The notes under the pieces were generated by a model that searched no databases, was not told where the DNA came from, and saw only the letters and a program-made list of their open reading frames with translations. DNA of 64,000 bases from positions 1 through 64,000 of the forward strand of contig MTSL01000075.1 in the NCBI GenBank assembly GCA_002794465.1, given 5' to 3'. This DNA is from Paramicrosporidium saccamoebae. Taxonomy: Eukaryota > Rozellomycota. Each line of letters starts with the position of its first letter. The first letter of the stretch is position 1. Made by a program: the position numbers and the translations under genes. Of this stretch, positions 18,210-28,575 are shown piece after piece.

Positions 18210-20203
18210 CTTGTCCTACTTGTGCACTATTCTAAAAATACCATTTCCATGTTTAGATCCCTCCACTCTGCTAGCCAATGGCGACAAGGATGCACCTACC
18301 ATATTTGATTGGCTGCAGGGGATACATACTCATATGATGAACCTAGAACACCGTATTGAAGTGCAGTGCCACAAGCTGTCTCTAAGTGTGAAGCTCCCGG
18401 CCAAGAAGAACCAAACGGGAGCAGAAAAGACTCTATTGAAGGATGTGACTGTTGCATTCAAGCCTGGTCGAATGACTGCCATTATGGGGGCGTCGGGCGC
18501 CGGAAAGACTTCTCTTCTTTCTCTTCTAGTATCTCAAACGAAACCACTAATGCATGTAGGCGGGGGATGCGCCAAAGGGTTCCAAGGTGGAGGGTGCTAT
18601 AGTTGTGAATGGGGCAATCTGTCCCGGTCGGAAAATGAAGAAAATATCTGGCTTTGTGTTCCAGGACGATGTGCTCTATCCCACAATGACCGTGTATGAA
18701 TGCGTTATGATGTCGGCCAAACTTCGTCTCCCCGACAGTATCCCGCTCTCTGAGAAGCAAGCACGCGCAGACGAGATTATCAAGCTCCTTGGCCTCGAAA
18801 AGGCACGCGACACCATCATTGGGACCCCAGAGACAAAGGGCATTTCTGGAGGTGAGAGAAAGAGAACTGCGATCGCGATGGAAATGATTATGAACCCCGA
18901 CATCCTCTTCTTGGACGAGCCCACCTCGGGGTTAGACACATTTGCAGCGTACAATGTGGTAAGCCAGCTGAAGAGTCTTGCCGAAAACGGAAAGACCGTT
19001 GTAGCTACTATCCATCAGCCGGCATCAAAAACATTTAATCTTTTTGATGACCTCCTATTGCTGGCCGAGGGACGCGTAATTTACTACGGACCGACACAGA
19101 ATGTTCTCGAGTATCTGTCCCAGTTGGACTTTGAATGTCCGCAGTACACGAATCCTGCAGACTTTTTGTTCATGGACGTCCTTAATGAATCCGACACCAG
19201 CTCCTACGCCGGTCCCATCAAGGTGGGCGATGTCCACGAATCAACCAATGCAAAGCTGATCAGAGCCTGGAATGCATCGCCTCTAAGCACTCAGCTTGCC
19301 AAAAAGATTGAACTCAACCGCGACCCTGCTGTCTTGGAAAAGATTTTTGCAAATTCACAGAAGGAAAGCAGCTCCACCATGTCCCAACTTTCCTTCCTCA
19401 TTCGCCGGGCTGCTGCCAATGCCATCCGTAACAAAATGGTCATCTTTGTGCGGCTTGCCAAAGCCATTTTTATGGGAATTATGATTGCTTCCATTTACTA
19501 TGACCTGCCGTCAAAGAAGGGCGCTGCCCAGACCCAGAATCGAGCAAGCGCACTCTTTTTCATTTGCACCATTGAAATGTTCTCGTCTGTTGGAAACTCT
19601 CTCTTCCAGTTTGCTGGAGAAAAATCAGTCTTTATCCGCGAGTACGGGAACGGCTACTACGGCCTACTGCCGTATTTCCTGTCCAAATCGGTGCTGGAGG
19701 TACCATTGGGGCTGTTTACTCCCTTTGTCATGGTAAGTATTCTCTATCCGATCACGGGTCTGCGTCCCGGATGGATGCATTTTTTGATTGCCGTAGTGAC
19801 CGCACAGCTAATGTCACTCGTCGGTGCGGCCATTGGATTGCTCCTGGGGGCCGTCTTCCCCAACTTCCAGGCTGCCATGGCCATCATGCCTGCCATCACC
19901 ATGCCTATGATGATCTTTGGTGGTCTTCAAGTCAACATCAAGTCTCTCCCATGGTATTTCAAGCCAATGCCATATCTGTCCCCGGTAAGATGGGCCTTTT
20001 CAGTACTGGCGCAGAACGAACTCGCTGGGCTAAAGTTTGCCGATTGCGCACCCGGTACTCCTTGCAGTGGTGATGCAGCACTGGCCTTTTTCTCCTTGCA
20101 AAATGATCCCAGTATTTCTACTAGTTGGCTGATGCTTGTCTTAATGATAGTGGTATACTCCTTCTTAGGCTTCCTTGCCCTATGGAGAGTCTCTCGGCGC
20201 TAG
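18196..20203 (+). CDS. ABCG-family half transporter (White/BCRP type), 2 exons
   Basis: Exons 18196-18528 and 18560-20203 around a 31-nt intron (branch-like CACTAATG) give up to 658 aa. The junction restores LLSLLAGDAPKGSKVEGAIVVNG. Walker A is GASGAGKTS, signature ISGGERKR, Walker B ILFLDEPTSGLD. The ATP domain precedes six membrane segments, the ABCG order, ending at LWRVSRR with an extracellular Cys loop (CAPGTPCSG). The substrate cannot be read; sterol or lipid export is common in the family. The 5' end is uncertain: Met at about 18334 would give a start nearer the conserved region. Confidence 0.93.
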
Positions 20204-20233
20204 ATTGGGTTGAATAAAAAAACCAGGGCTTTA

Positions 20234-21304
20234 TTATCCCGTGTGGTAGGGGCAGCACTTTCCCCGCTCAAACCAGGCAGTGATGCACTTTTGATGAAAC
20301 TGGCACATGCAATTCAACACGGCAATATGTTGTCCTTCCTCAAAGTCCTCGAAGCAAATGCTGCATTCCCTTGATCCGGCCTCGCCAGTCCAGCGATGGG
20401 TGGTAAATCGGTCGCCCTGGATCGAGCCGCTCCTCTCTGTCTTGTTGATGCATTCATTGACGTGCTCTTGCATCCTCTTGCAATCCCATTTCCTGAATGA
20501 TACAGAACAGACGGGACACGTTTCCAAGGTGACATCGGTGAATTGTGTCTCATTGGGTCGAACATTACTTTTGAATCGCGTTGGTAGCGACAGAGCCGCC
20601 GCAATCCGGGAGAATACGCTCTCGCTGGACGGAGTAGAATTTGGACTCACCATTGGAGCATACATTAGTGGGACAGACGTTGTTATTGGGCCAGGGAGGG
20701 GTCCTACCGCAAGCTCCTCATCAAACCTCAATAAATTTTCATCAACTGATGATGCGGTGGGTGTGGGCGTCCCTGTATGTGACCAATCATCAGCCATCGG
20801 CACTACTGCTGCAACCTTTCTATATTGCATGGTAAATCCCAGTCCACATCGGTCAGCAGGCACCAGCACCGCCTGTTCGTCCTCAACAAGTTCGTCGAGA
20901 CAACTATTACTACATTGTCAGCACAGACAAGGCCGTTACCACATCCGATAGTGGTTCTTATCATCTATGCCCCGCAGATTTGTCAGTCTATTGTTTGAAC
21001 AGTCATTGCAAAATATCCTGCCACACCTCCGACAATGGTGTCTTCTCGTAAACACACTGAAGCGTCGTTGGCATCCAATACAGGCCGCTACCATTGTGTC
21101 GGCAATCCATGACCGACGTCGTGGTGTGCTGTTACTGTGGTGCGGGTGGGTCGGCGAGCTGGGTTCGAATAGTTCTATCAGTGGTACCGGCTCTGGATTC
21201 CGACGACGGTTAGGAACAGCAATGGGCGAGGCAAAGTCTACATGGTCGTGTTTTTCGTCATAAGGCATGTCCTGTAGGTCGGGGTCGAGTCTATTTACAA
21301 ACAT
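20234..21304 (-). CDS. PIB1: FYVE plus RING-H2 E3 ligase (Pib1-like), 2 exons
   Basis: Exons 21304-20940 and 20909-20234 around a 30-nt intron give 346 aa. The FYVE finger has WIAD, TRRHHCRRCG and, completed only by splicing, YRMCNSC. The C-terminus has a RING-H2 (CSICFEDFEEG..CMCQFHQKC...CCPYH). FYVE with C-terminal RING is the layout of yeast Pib1, an endosomal/vacuolar PI3P-binding ubiquitin ligase. A further CPVC..F....M..H region (about 245-270) may be another zinc site. The 5' end is provisional: the frame stays open upstream to a TAG near 21375. Confidence 0.88.
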
Positions 21305-21536
21305 GACTGGGACTGGAGCTTGAATATAATTCACGAATTGAATCTCGCCGTACTGTTCAAAGTACTTCTACTTTGGGTAAATTACCAAAGTCATCTTTTT
21401 GTTTCCGTCAGTGCATCAGTTTCAGTGTATTCATAAGATAATGGTTGTCTGTACATTCAATTTCATACACTATTTATTACTGGCGTGTAATTGCAATCTA
21501 AGTCTAAATTCTCACCGAAACCCCTGGTAGACATTC

Positions 21537-22318
21537 ATGCGTCTTGAACTTGCATTTAACGTCGTCCTTGCCGCCCTCTTGGCGCTCGTCTCTGCCACGG
21601 ACAAGGCTCCCGTTGTTACTGACAAGGTCTTCTTCGACATTACTGTTGGAGGCAAGCCTCTTGGTCGTCTGGTCATTGGTCTCTTCGGACAGGAATGTCC
21701 CAAGACTGTCGAGAACTTCCTTAAATTGACTACTGGCGAAAAGTCTACCGACTCTGAGAAGCTCCATTATAAGGGCTCAGCGTTCCATCGTGTTATTAAG
21801 AAGTTTATGATCCAAGGAGGCGACTTTACTCGTGGGTAAGCAGGATGGGGATGGCTAGATTGGTGTAGTGACGGTACTGGTGGAAAGTCAATTTACGGCA
21901 GCAAGTTTAATGATGAGAACTTTACCCTCAAGCACACTGAACCCGGAATGTTGTCAATGGCCAATGCCGGTACGCGAGATGTATATGATTCTAATTGCAG
22001 GTCCCAACACCAATGGCTCGCAATTCTTTATAACCACTGTGCCCACNNNNNNNNNNNNNNNNNNNNNNNNNNNNNNNNNNNNNNNNNNNNNNNNNNNNNN
22101 NNNNNNNNNNNNNNNNNNNNNNNNNNNNNNNNNNNNNNNNNNNNNNNNNNNNNNNNNNNNNNNNNNNNNNNNNNNNNNNNNNNNNNNNNNNNNNNNNNNN
22201 NNNNNNNNNNNNNNNNNNNNNNNNNNNNNNNNNNNNNNATGATTGCGGCGTGTTCAACGAGTCTACTCCTTCTTATGAGCACATTGCACCTCCTGGAGAT
22301 AACAAAGCCGAGCTGTGA
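21537..22318 (+). CDS. CPR/PPIB-type: Secretory-pathway cyclophilin, interrupted by an assembly gap
   Basis: Exons 21537-21835, 21869-21969 and 22001 onward, with introns of 33 and 31 nt. An N-terminal signal peptide ([16 protein letters not shown]) precedes the cyclophilin fold: [62 protein letters not shown] 192-N gap removes roughly 45-50 residues; the frame resumes at DCGVFNEST and ends in KAEL, a plausible variant of the KDEL ER-retention signal. The exon lengths plus gap are not a multiple of three, so the gap either has an approximate size or hides another intron. Peptidyl-prolyl isomerase for ER folding. Confidence 0.92.
22047..22238. other. Assembly gap (192 N) inside the cyclophilin gene
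   Basis: A run of 192 undetermined bases falls between the FFIT motif and DCGVF of the ER cyclophilin. Family length predicts about 135-150 coding bases here, so one short intron of about 30-35 nt may lie in the gap. Confidence 0.99.
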
Positions 22319-22393
22319 ACATTTGGGCAAAGTCGAAATCCCGAGCCGCAAATAGCGACATAGGAATAAGGAATATTTATTTAGTCTTTACAC

Positions 22394-23008
22394 ATGAGCC
22401 TTCAGGTGCGATTTGAAAGGTGTGAATGGGCGTCAGCATCATTGACGCGTGTCAGAGATGCATTAGATGTTGCCAATGTTTCATTGACCAAAGGGCAGCG
22501 TGTGCAATATACACTGAGACTGTACCAGAGGAGTGGCGATGATGCCTCCACCCAGCCAGTGCTAATAGGCCGGTCGTCGGAAGAGCCAACCGTCTGCTGG
22601 ATTTCTGGCACAGGCGGACAAATCTACAAGGCAAGTGGAGAGATGGAGACAATTGTGACTAAATTATACGAAGGAGCCTACAAGGCACGCCAGTCCATTG
22701 TTATAGAGGTACCCTGTGCGTCTGAGGTCTAAGGTGAATAGGTCACAAAGTGCCTGGTTCGAAGTGTTGGAATTAGCTTTGGGACCCTGAGTGTGGGCTC
22801 TGTGACTCTTGGAGTGCTCGTCATGGTAACATTTCAATTGCTAAATGTATTGATCTCATAGATGGAAGGAGGGACGAGGGAACTCTTAGAATCCTACCTG
22901 CCTTGTAAATATTTTCCAAATCTTGCCGTGATGCATTCGCTGGACCATACAAGCACGGAAGAGGACCTGATGACGGTCCTGTGCAACATCATTCCCATTA
23001 TTATATAA
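22394..23008 (+). CDS. Possible Mediator subunit 20, 3 exons
   Basis: Exons 22394-22708, 22742-22825 and 22862-23008 with introns of 33 and 36 nt give 181 aa. Continuity is clean: ARQSIVIE joins VTKCLVRSVGISFG, then SVTLGVLVM joins MEGGTRELLESYLP. The two-strand pattern around CLVRSVGISFGTLSVGSVTL resembles the DFLVKVGTVTMG segment of Med20, and the length suits Med20 (about 200 aa), but identity is low. The splicing is firm, the family call tentative. The stop lies 32 bp before the SUV3 start. Confidence 0.5.
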
Positions 23009-23040
23009 AGGTCTTTTTTTCCTTTTCGGGCTGGATTTGC

Positions 23041-24765
23041 ATGTCCGCATTGTCGCGGCAAGGGCGTCGTTCCCTGCCCGTTGTCAAAGGGGATGGATAT
23101 CTGTGGCTGGACCGACTGCGCAACTCTTGTGCCGAGGCGAGTAAGAGGTGGATGTTGCCGTCGCATCGACGACAGGTGGAGGCATTTTTGGATTTTCGCC
23201 ACCCGCACGAATGGTACCCGCAGGCGCGACTTTATCCACGCACAATATACTGCCATGTCGGGCCTACTAACTCTGGAAAGACTCATGCTGCCATCCAGCG
23301 GCTTCAGAGTGCTAAGCGGGGCGTGTACTGTGCGCCCCTTCGCTTGTTGGCAATGGAAATGTGGGAGCGTCTGAATGGTTTGGGCAAGAAATGTGCACTG
23401 CGGACGGGAGAGGTTACTTCAGGACCGATGGACGCTTTAGATGCGGAATATACTTCGGTAGACACATTGGCCTGCACTGTGGAGATGCTTGACCCAACGC
23501 GTGAATTTGATGTTGCCGTCATTGATGAAATCCAAATGATCTCGGACGAACAGCGCGGCTGGGCTTTTACGCAGGCTTTATTGGGTGTCAACGCAAGAGA
23601 GGTCTATGTCTGTGGGGAAGAGGCCGTTGTCAATCTGATCAAAAAGATTGCTGGTCAGAGTGGAGACAGGGTCGAGGTGATTAAATATGAGCGCCTGTCT
23701 GCATTGGTCGTGTCTGAAAAGTCCCTGGATGGAAGTCTATCGCAATTGCAGACAGGTGACTGCGTGGTTGCATTTTCCAGGAAGCGGATTTTTCAAACCA
23801 AACTGTTGATTGAAATGAAGACTGGGAAGAAGTGCGCCGTCGTGTATGGCAATTTGCCAATGGAGAATCGATCTCTGCAGGCCAAGGCGTTCAATGAGCG
23901 TCAAGAAGGCGTAGACATTATGGTGGCATCAGATGCCATTGGGATGGGCCTGAATTTGTAAGGTTTATTGGATTTTATAATTGGTAGGAACATACAGAGG
24001 ATCATTTTCCACGACATTAAACAGCAATCCTCTGGTGGAATCCGACTGGTCCCTTCTAGTCGTATCAAGCAGATTGGAGGTCGGGCAGGACGGTTTGGAT
24101 TTGGCAAAGCCGAGGGAATTGTCAGTTGTCTCCATGCCGAGGATATGGAATACATGACGGAATGTATGAAGACGCCAAACGAGGAGTATCTGGCGGCAGG
24201 ACTGGCACCACCCGGACCTGTCATTGAAGAAATCAGTCGCCAATTCCCTGATCTGCCTCTTGTGGCCGTCTTGTCTGCGATCACCCATGCGGGAAAGTAC
24301 TCGGCCCACTTTGTGCCCTGTTTGTCAGAAGACCAGCGATTGGTAGCATACATGTTGGAGGAATTCCCCTCATTGACAACCACCGACAGACTAACGCTCT
24401 CCGCCGCACCGGTGCAATTGCGAGATCCTCGAATCATCTCCGCCTTCCAATGGTTTGTGAAGAGCATTGCAGAGAAGAAGCCGTGTCCCTTTCGTGTCGA
24501 TTTGGGCCATCATCGACAAGCCATGGACTATCTTGGTCTTGCTGAGAGCTTCTACCGGACATTGGACTTGTATCTGTGGCTTGCAAGTCGATTTGCAGAC
24601 ATTTTCATAGATCGGCAAAAGGTAATGGTGAAGAGAGAAATGTGTAGCCAATTGGTCACACGTCTGCTCTCTCAAATCACTGTGTCTCGCACAGGGTCCT
24701 TTGAAAAGTCGGACATGACCACTTTGGATCAAATGCTAAAGGATGTAGATTCTCAGCCCAAATAG
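23041..24765 (+). CDS. SUV3: SUV3-type mitochondrial RNA helicase, 2 exons
   Basis: Exons 23041-23957 and 23988-24765 around a 30-nt intron encode 564 aa. The N-terminus MSALSRQGRRSLP is basic and Ser/Arg-rich, fit for a mitochondrial presequence. Motif I is GPTNSGKT (~73), motif II DEIQM (~161), motif V SDAIGMGLNL and motif VI QIGGRAGRFG, with the splice between V and VI. SUV3 works with a 3'-5' exoribonuclease in the mitochondrial degradosome. Implies mitochondrial RNA turnover and hence a mitochondrial genome. Confidence 0.95.
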
Positions 24766-25294
24766 AATTCCATGTATATATTAAAGCCGAGTATAAATGT
24801 TCTGTATATTAGGACTATGGGGATGCGAGGATGCATCTGTGATCTAGGAGCTCCCAATCAAGGATCTTTCGGTGATTGAGAAAGAGATATATCATATTTG
24901 TGCGCTAGAGTGGACATATTTGTGGTGAAGTGGATCAATTAGCTGAGTATTTGAGGACAGTGAGACGTATTCGTGTGCTAGAGTGGATCGCTTTGCTGGG
25001 TATTTGGGGACAGTAAGATGTGTATACATACTATTATAGGATTAGCAGTAAACAGAACCCCCTTCCCGTCCATACTATTTATCCCCACTACGCGACGATA
25101 TAATACCATAGATACTCATTCCCAATCAAAAGTCTTTACCATAAGCCCCTCAATTACCGAGCCAAATAAATGTTTAGGTCAGGTATAAAGTTTCACTAAC
25201 TTGGAAACTCGGATGCACCGAAACTGACAACCAACTCGAGTAAGGATTCTTCCTGTCGCCTCATGAAGATATAGGTCAGACAGGAGGCGTTTTA
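24766..25294. other. Spacer with short repeats and a decayed homeodomain-gene 3' end
   Basis: No intact gene in about 530 bp. GTGCGCTAGAGTGGACATATTTG at about 24900 is partly repeated at about 24972 (GTGTGCTAGAGTGGATCG..., then GGGGACAGTAAGATG against GAGGACAGTGAGACG). Positions 25194-25266 resemble the 3' end of the adjacent homeodomain-like gene (see pseudogene). ACTACGCGACGATATAATACC near 25087 matches elements at 44.8 and 49.4 kb. Confidence 0.55.
25194..25266 (-). pseudogene. Decayed copy of homeodomain-like gene 3' end
   Basis: Read on the minus strand this 73-bp tract aligns to the last ~75 bp of the gene at 25295-25651: the inferred residues EATGRILTRVGC parallel EAAGKILTQASC. A two-base deletion follows, then GCATCCGAGTTT against GCATCCAAATTT and a stop. 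It sits directly downstream of the intact gene, so it looks like the remnant of a local duplication. Alignment by eye only. Confidence 0.55.
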
Positions 25295-25651
25295 TTAGCT
25301 CAGAAATTTGGATGCACTGTGCAAATGACAACTAGCCTGAGTAAGAATCTTCCCCGCTGCCTCAATCCGTTCCGAGACTTTCTGGATCCGTGTCTCGATC
25401 AAATCCGAGTCCCTCTCCTCAAGCACATTGTCGGTCTGCTCTTTGAACCATTTCCGAATTTGTGTTTGAGCCAGTCCAACCTCTTTTGAGACTTGGGCAA
25501 CGATCCTTCGCGCGGGTAGCATGCCTTCGTGCTCCTTGTGGAGCTGGACGAGTCTCTGCAGCTGGGTGTAGGACATGCCATTAAAGTCGTCGGTGGAACA
25601 GTAGCGTTGGATCTCACACGCGAGACGACTCCGCCTGCGAACTGCTACCAT
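25295..25651 (-). CDS. Homeodomain-like protein A
   Basis: From the first ATG, 118 aa; the frame is open upstream to about 25777 but only non-ATG starts lie there, so an undetected 5' exon is possible. Residues 20-75 form a helix-turn-helix set SYTQLQRLVQLHKEH, LPARRIVAQVSKEVGL, AQTQIRKWFKEQ, with the Trp48-Phe49 pair of homeodomains. The invariant Asn51 is Glu (WFKE), and Arg53 is absent, so DNA contact would differ. A C-terminal coiled segment (ERIEAAGKILTQ) follows. It lies in tandem with a paralogue upstream. Confidence 0.6.
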   Translation of the reverse strand: MVAVRRRSRLACEIQRYCSTDDFNGMSYTQLQRLVQLHKEHEGMLPARRIVAQVSKEVGLAQTQIRKWFKEQTDNVLEERDSDLIETRIQKVSERIEAAGKILTQASCHLHSASKFLS

Positions 25652-25841
25652 GTCGGCCAGGACAACGGGCCCGCTGGAGGGTTGACCACTTTCCTGAAAT
25701 GGAAAGTGGATCGTTGATGGCACGGCGCCTTCCTTATTTGTCAAAAGTTTAATGCCCACTGAGGGGTCATGGCACTTTCAATGTTCAAGTAGCTTCACAG
25801 AAAACATGGTTTTCAAAACCATACTTTTATGAGCATCGCAA

Positions 25842-26477
25842 TTACCTAATTAGCCAACTAGGGGCAAAGTACACGAGAGAATCGGCATAGGCTCTAGATT
25901 TCTTCAATTCGTCTTCCAGCCATTCAATCTTTCTCTGAAACGACATAATCTGCCCCTCAATGTGATCGATCCTCCGCATCACTAGCTGCGTCTCGTTCTC
26001 CGGAACTCTGGGCACCTCATGGGTCGTATTGGGTTTGGAACGCTCGAGGAACCACTTTCGTATTCGGCTCTGCGACAGCCTAAGCTTTATGCTCAAACTG
26101 CGTATCTCACGACGAGACGGAAGCTTTCCACCATGCTCCAGAAATGCATGTTGAAGGTCAAACTGGTTCCGGTCGGTGAGCTGGCTAAACGTGTCACTGA
26201 AGCAAAAGGCATCCATTGGACTTGCTCTCTTTGCTCTCTTGCTTGGGACAATCGACAGGGTTCCGGTCGAGATGGATGCACAACTTGGATCACTGGGCAC
26301 CTCTATTCCCGTCCGTCTCACTGTGTTGCAGACATTCGGATTCTCCTTTCCCATAACACTGTGGACGGCGGCGTCATTCTGTCCTTCCGATCGCCTGGAT
26401 ACACCGAAATTCCGCTCCATCCTCCGACCACATTCGCTCCATTCCTCCGGTCCAAACATGGATGTCTCCAGTCGCAT
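25842..26477 (-). CDS. Homeodomain-like protein B
   Basis: 211 aa from an ATG. Residues about 95-150 hold a divergent homeodomain: FDLQHAFLEHGGKLPSRREI, then LRLSQSRIRKWFLERSK. It shares LP.RR.I, L.Q..IRKWF.E with the downstream gene, and again has Glu in place of Asn51. A coiled coil (VMRRIDHIEGQIMSFQRKIE) follows, suited to heterodimerising. A basic stretch SKRAKRASP precedes the domain. 190 bp separate its stop from the first ATG of gene A. The pair recalls the adjacent HD genes described in Encephalitozoon and fungal mating loci, but orthology is not shown. Confidence 0.65.
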   Translation of the reverse strand: MRLETSMFGPEEWSECGRRMERNFGVSRRSEGQNDAAVHSVMGKENPNVCNTVRRTGIEVPSDPSCASISTGTLSIVPSKRAKRASPMDAFCFSDTFSQLTDRNQFDLQHAFLEHGGKLPSRREIRSLSIKLRLSQSRIRKWFLERSKPNTTHEVPRVPENETQLVMRRIDHIEGQIMSFQRKIEWLEDELKKSRAYADSLVYFAPSWLIR

Positions 26478-26543
26478 CCTTCCGCTACATTCCGGTATGA
26501 CCCGAAGATTTTATACGTAAACTCCCAACTTTATTCACGCCAA

Positions 26544-27258
26544 TCACACGCCAGCAGAGAAGCGTGTGACAATGGAGCCCCGGAGCGACTTTGTTGAGCG
26601 CGGCGTGTTGAGAGAGGTTTGAACGTCTGTGGTAATGCGCTCTCCACGTTTGCGTAGGTCAGCGGCTTGTTGTCGTTCACGGTAGGAGCGCTCCAGGAAC
26701 CGGGCGTAGTCAATATAGGCGGTGAAGCACAGTATGCTCAACACAATCTACACGCCATCAGTCGGCATTATCATTGATCCTACCAGGGCCACACTAACAG
26801 AGACAAGGACAACACCCAGCACATAGTACAAGTCGAACACTCTTGGGCAATCGCCTGGACTGTCACAGAGTGACCTATATAGAGTCATCTTTGACAGATT
26901 CACTCCCACAATGATCGTCGCAATAATATTGAGCATAACAGCCAGTCCGTCCAGCAGAATGAAAATCAAAATAAGCGTTCTCCGCCTCTGTCTACTCAGT
27001 CTCTTATGTCGCAAACTACCTTGAGGACAGCCGGCAAACCGACGAGACTGACGAGCACTGCAAACCCGCTGACAATGATCTGGAATATGTTTGCATTTAC
27101 AATCTCAGGGGTGATGAAAAACTTGGCGGTCAACAACAAAGAGCTGACAATCTACATTCAAGACAGCCCTCCTGCCATACTAAATCTGAAAAAATGGCTG
27201 TCCGGGCAGCAGTAGTTATGGAGCAGATTTTGAGAAATCGGGGCTGCTCAGATTCCAT
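26544..27258 (-). CDS. Four-transmembrane protein, 4 exons
   Basis: Exons 27258-27181, 27151-27020, 26987-26784 and 26747-26544, with introns of 29, 32 and 36 nt, all phase 0, give 205 aa from MESEQPRFLK. Four hydrophobic segments: FSDLIVSSLLLTAKFF, IFQIIVSGFAVLVSLVGL, LILIFILLDGLAVMLNII and YYVLGVVLVSVSVALIVLSI. Between TM3 and TM4 is a short loop with two Cys (LCDSPGDCP). The tail is charged (RFLERSYRERQQAADLRKRG). The layout is tetraspan/MARVEL-like but I cannot name a family. Splicing support is strong because each intron would otherwise break a membrane segment. Confidence 0.72.
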
Positions 27259-27636
27259 GTGAGTAAACAAAAAGGATTAATGCGGCGGTTGTAGTAAACC
27301 CTTTGTTATGGGCTTCTGATCCTTGTGGAGCTTGTGTTTATAAAAAAACAAAGGGCTGTCAGGTATTATCTATACTCTTCCGCAGTAGCAGGAATTCTTT
27401 AAATCTGGGCTGTAATTATGATATGATATACTCTCACAATAGGCCCTTTATCCCTGGTTCTTAGACACGCACTCTTACAATTAAGCTCTAGAGTTAATTG
27501 TCATTTGCCAATTAAACTGACTTTATGGTAAAACGGTAGTGCGCCCAACTCTAGATCAAAAGGTTGAGTATTCAGATCGCTCTGTTTGACATCGATTCTG
27601 TTCGTGTTGCAGGGGCCAACAACGGGCTGCAGTCTT
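27259..27636. other. Bidirectional promoter spacer
   Basis: A 378-bp spacer between two divergent starts. No coding frame is supported. A tRNA-like tract at about 27516-27588 has an A-box match (TGGTAAAACGG) but a poor B box and no acceptor pairing; see rejected items. An A/T tract TTATAAAAAAAC lies near 27335. Confidence 0.5.
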
Positions 27637-28567
27637 ATGGTACGAGAATCCATCTCGATTCTTCTCTGTCTAGGCTGAGCGAAAAGCAACCAACAAGTAT
27701 TACCCACCTGACTGGGATCCCTCCAAGGTTTGTACAAGATTGTGGGCATTGACGTGTACGTAGGGCTCCATTAATAAGCACCTTGGACAGCACCCGTTGC
27801 GCGCGCGTGCCCGCAAACTGAATGAGGGCATTCTCGTCATCCGTTTTGAAATGCCTTTTAACATTTGGTGTCTTGGCTGCAACCAACACATTGGTCGTGG
27901 CGTCCGCTTCAATGCCGAGAAGAAAAAGGTTGGCGATTACTACAGCACGGCCATCTGGAGTTTTCGCATGAAGTGTCATTTATGCAGCCACTGGATGGAG
28001 ATTCGTACCGACCCAAAAAACTCGGAATATGTGGTTACTGAGGGCGCGAAGCGGAAGATGGAGGAACGCAGCGCAGAGGAGCTGGGCATCAAGGCGCCGT
28101 TGGGGTTGAAGGAGGCCGAGATGATGCAGAACAATCCCTTCTTTAGACTTGAGCACCAGGTGGCAGACGAAAAGGTAGCACAAGTAATGGTGCCAAAACT
28201 GAGTGCCATACAGACAGTGAATGAGCGGACTTGGAAGGACGACTACGAGGCCAGTAGACTTTTGCGCAAAAAGTTTAGAGAGGAGAAGCAGCTGATGAAT
28301 GAGGAGCGTAGTCGAGTTGATGCACTAAGGTCAAAATTGTCTATAGACTTGAAGCTGCCAAAAGAACGCGAAGAAGATGTCGTCATGGCCAGAAATCTTG
28401 GTCTGGATAGGAGGAAGACTGAAAGCCTGAGTGAAGCGACAAAGCGCATTAGAGACGATTCCATCTTTGGCAACCGCCCTAATATCAAGAAGTTGTCGTT
28501 TGGAGACGAAATTGATGAACCCCTAGATCTTGTTCCCAAGCGGATGCTGAGACCTCGAAAGGAATAG
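27637..28567 (+). CDS. SAF4: CWC16-family splicing factor CCDC130/Saf4, 3 exons
   Basis: Exons 27637-27639, 27674-27727 and 27764-28567 give 286 aa. The first coding exon is only the ATG: M joins AERKATNKYYPPDWDPSK across a 34-nt intron, and a 36-nt intron leads to GSINKHLGQHPLR, exactly the family N-terminus. Then RFEMPFNIWCLGC, NAEKKKVGDYYSTAIWSFRMKCHLC (zinc ribbon), IEIRTDP-like, and FRLEHQVADEK with WKDDYEASRLLRKKFR. The KCHLC form fits CCDC130/Saf4 rather than Yju2. It is a spliceosomal step-one/minor-intron factor. Confidence 0.95.
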
Positions 28568-28575
28568 TGCTTTAT

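Noticed and set aside
21305-21410. An extra 5' exon for the FYVE-RING gene using an 18-nt intron
   Set aside because: The only GT..AG pair that joins to an ATG is far below the 28-38 nt size range, so I kept the internal ATG at 21304.
22709-22741. A 15-nt intron in the Med20-like gene
   Set aside because: A GT 18 nt upstream gives a 33-nt intron of the normal size for this genome with the same downstream frame.
27516-27588. tRNA-like tract in the CCDC130 promoter spacer
   Set aside because: The A box matches and one T-stem forms, but the T loop has G in place of the invariant A58, no acceptor stem forms and the anticodon loop is too long. At best a degraded tRNA.
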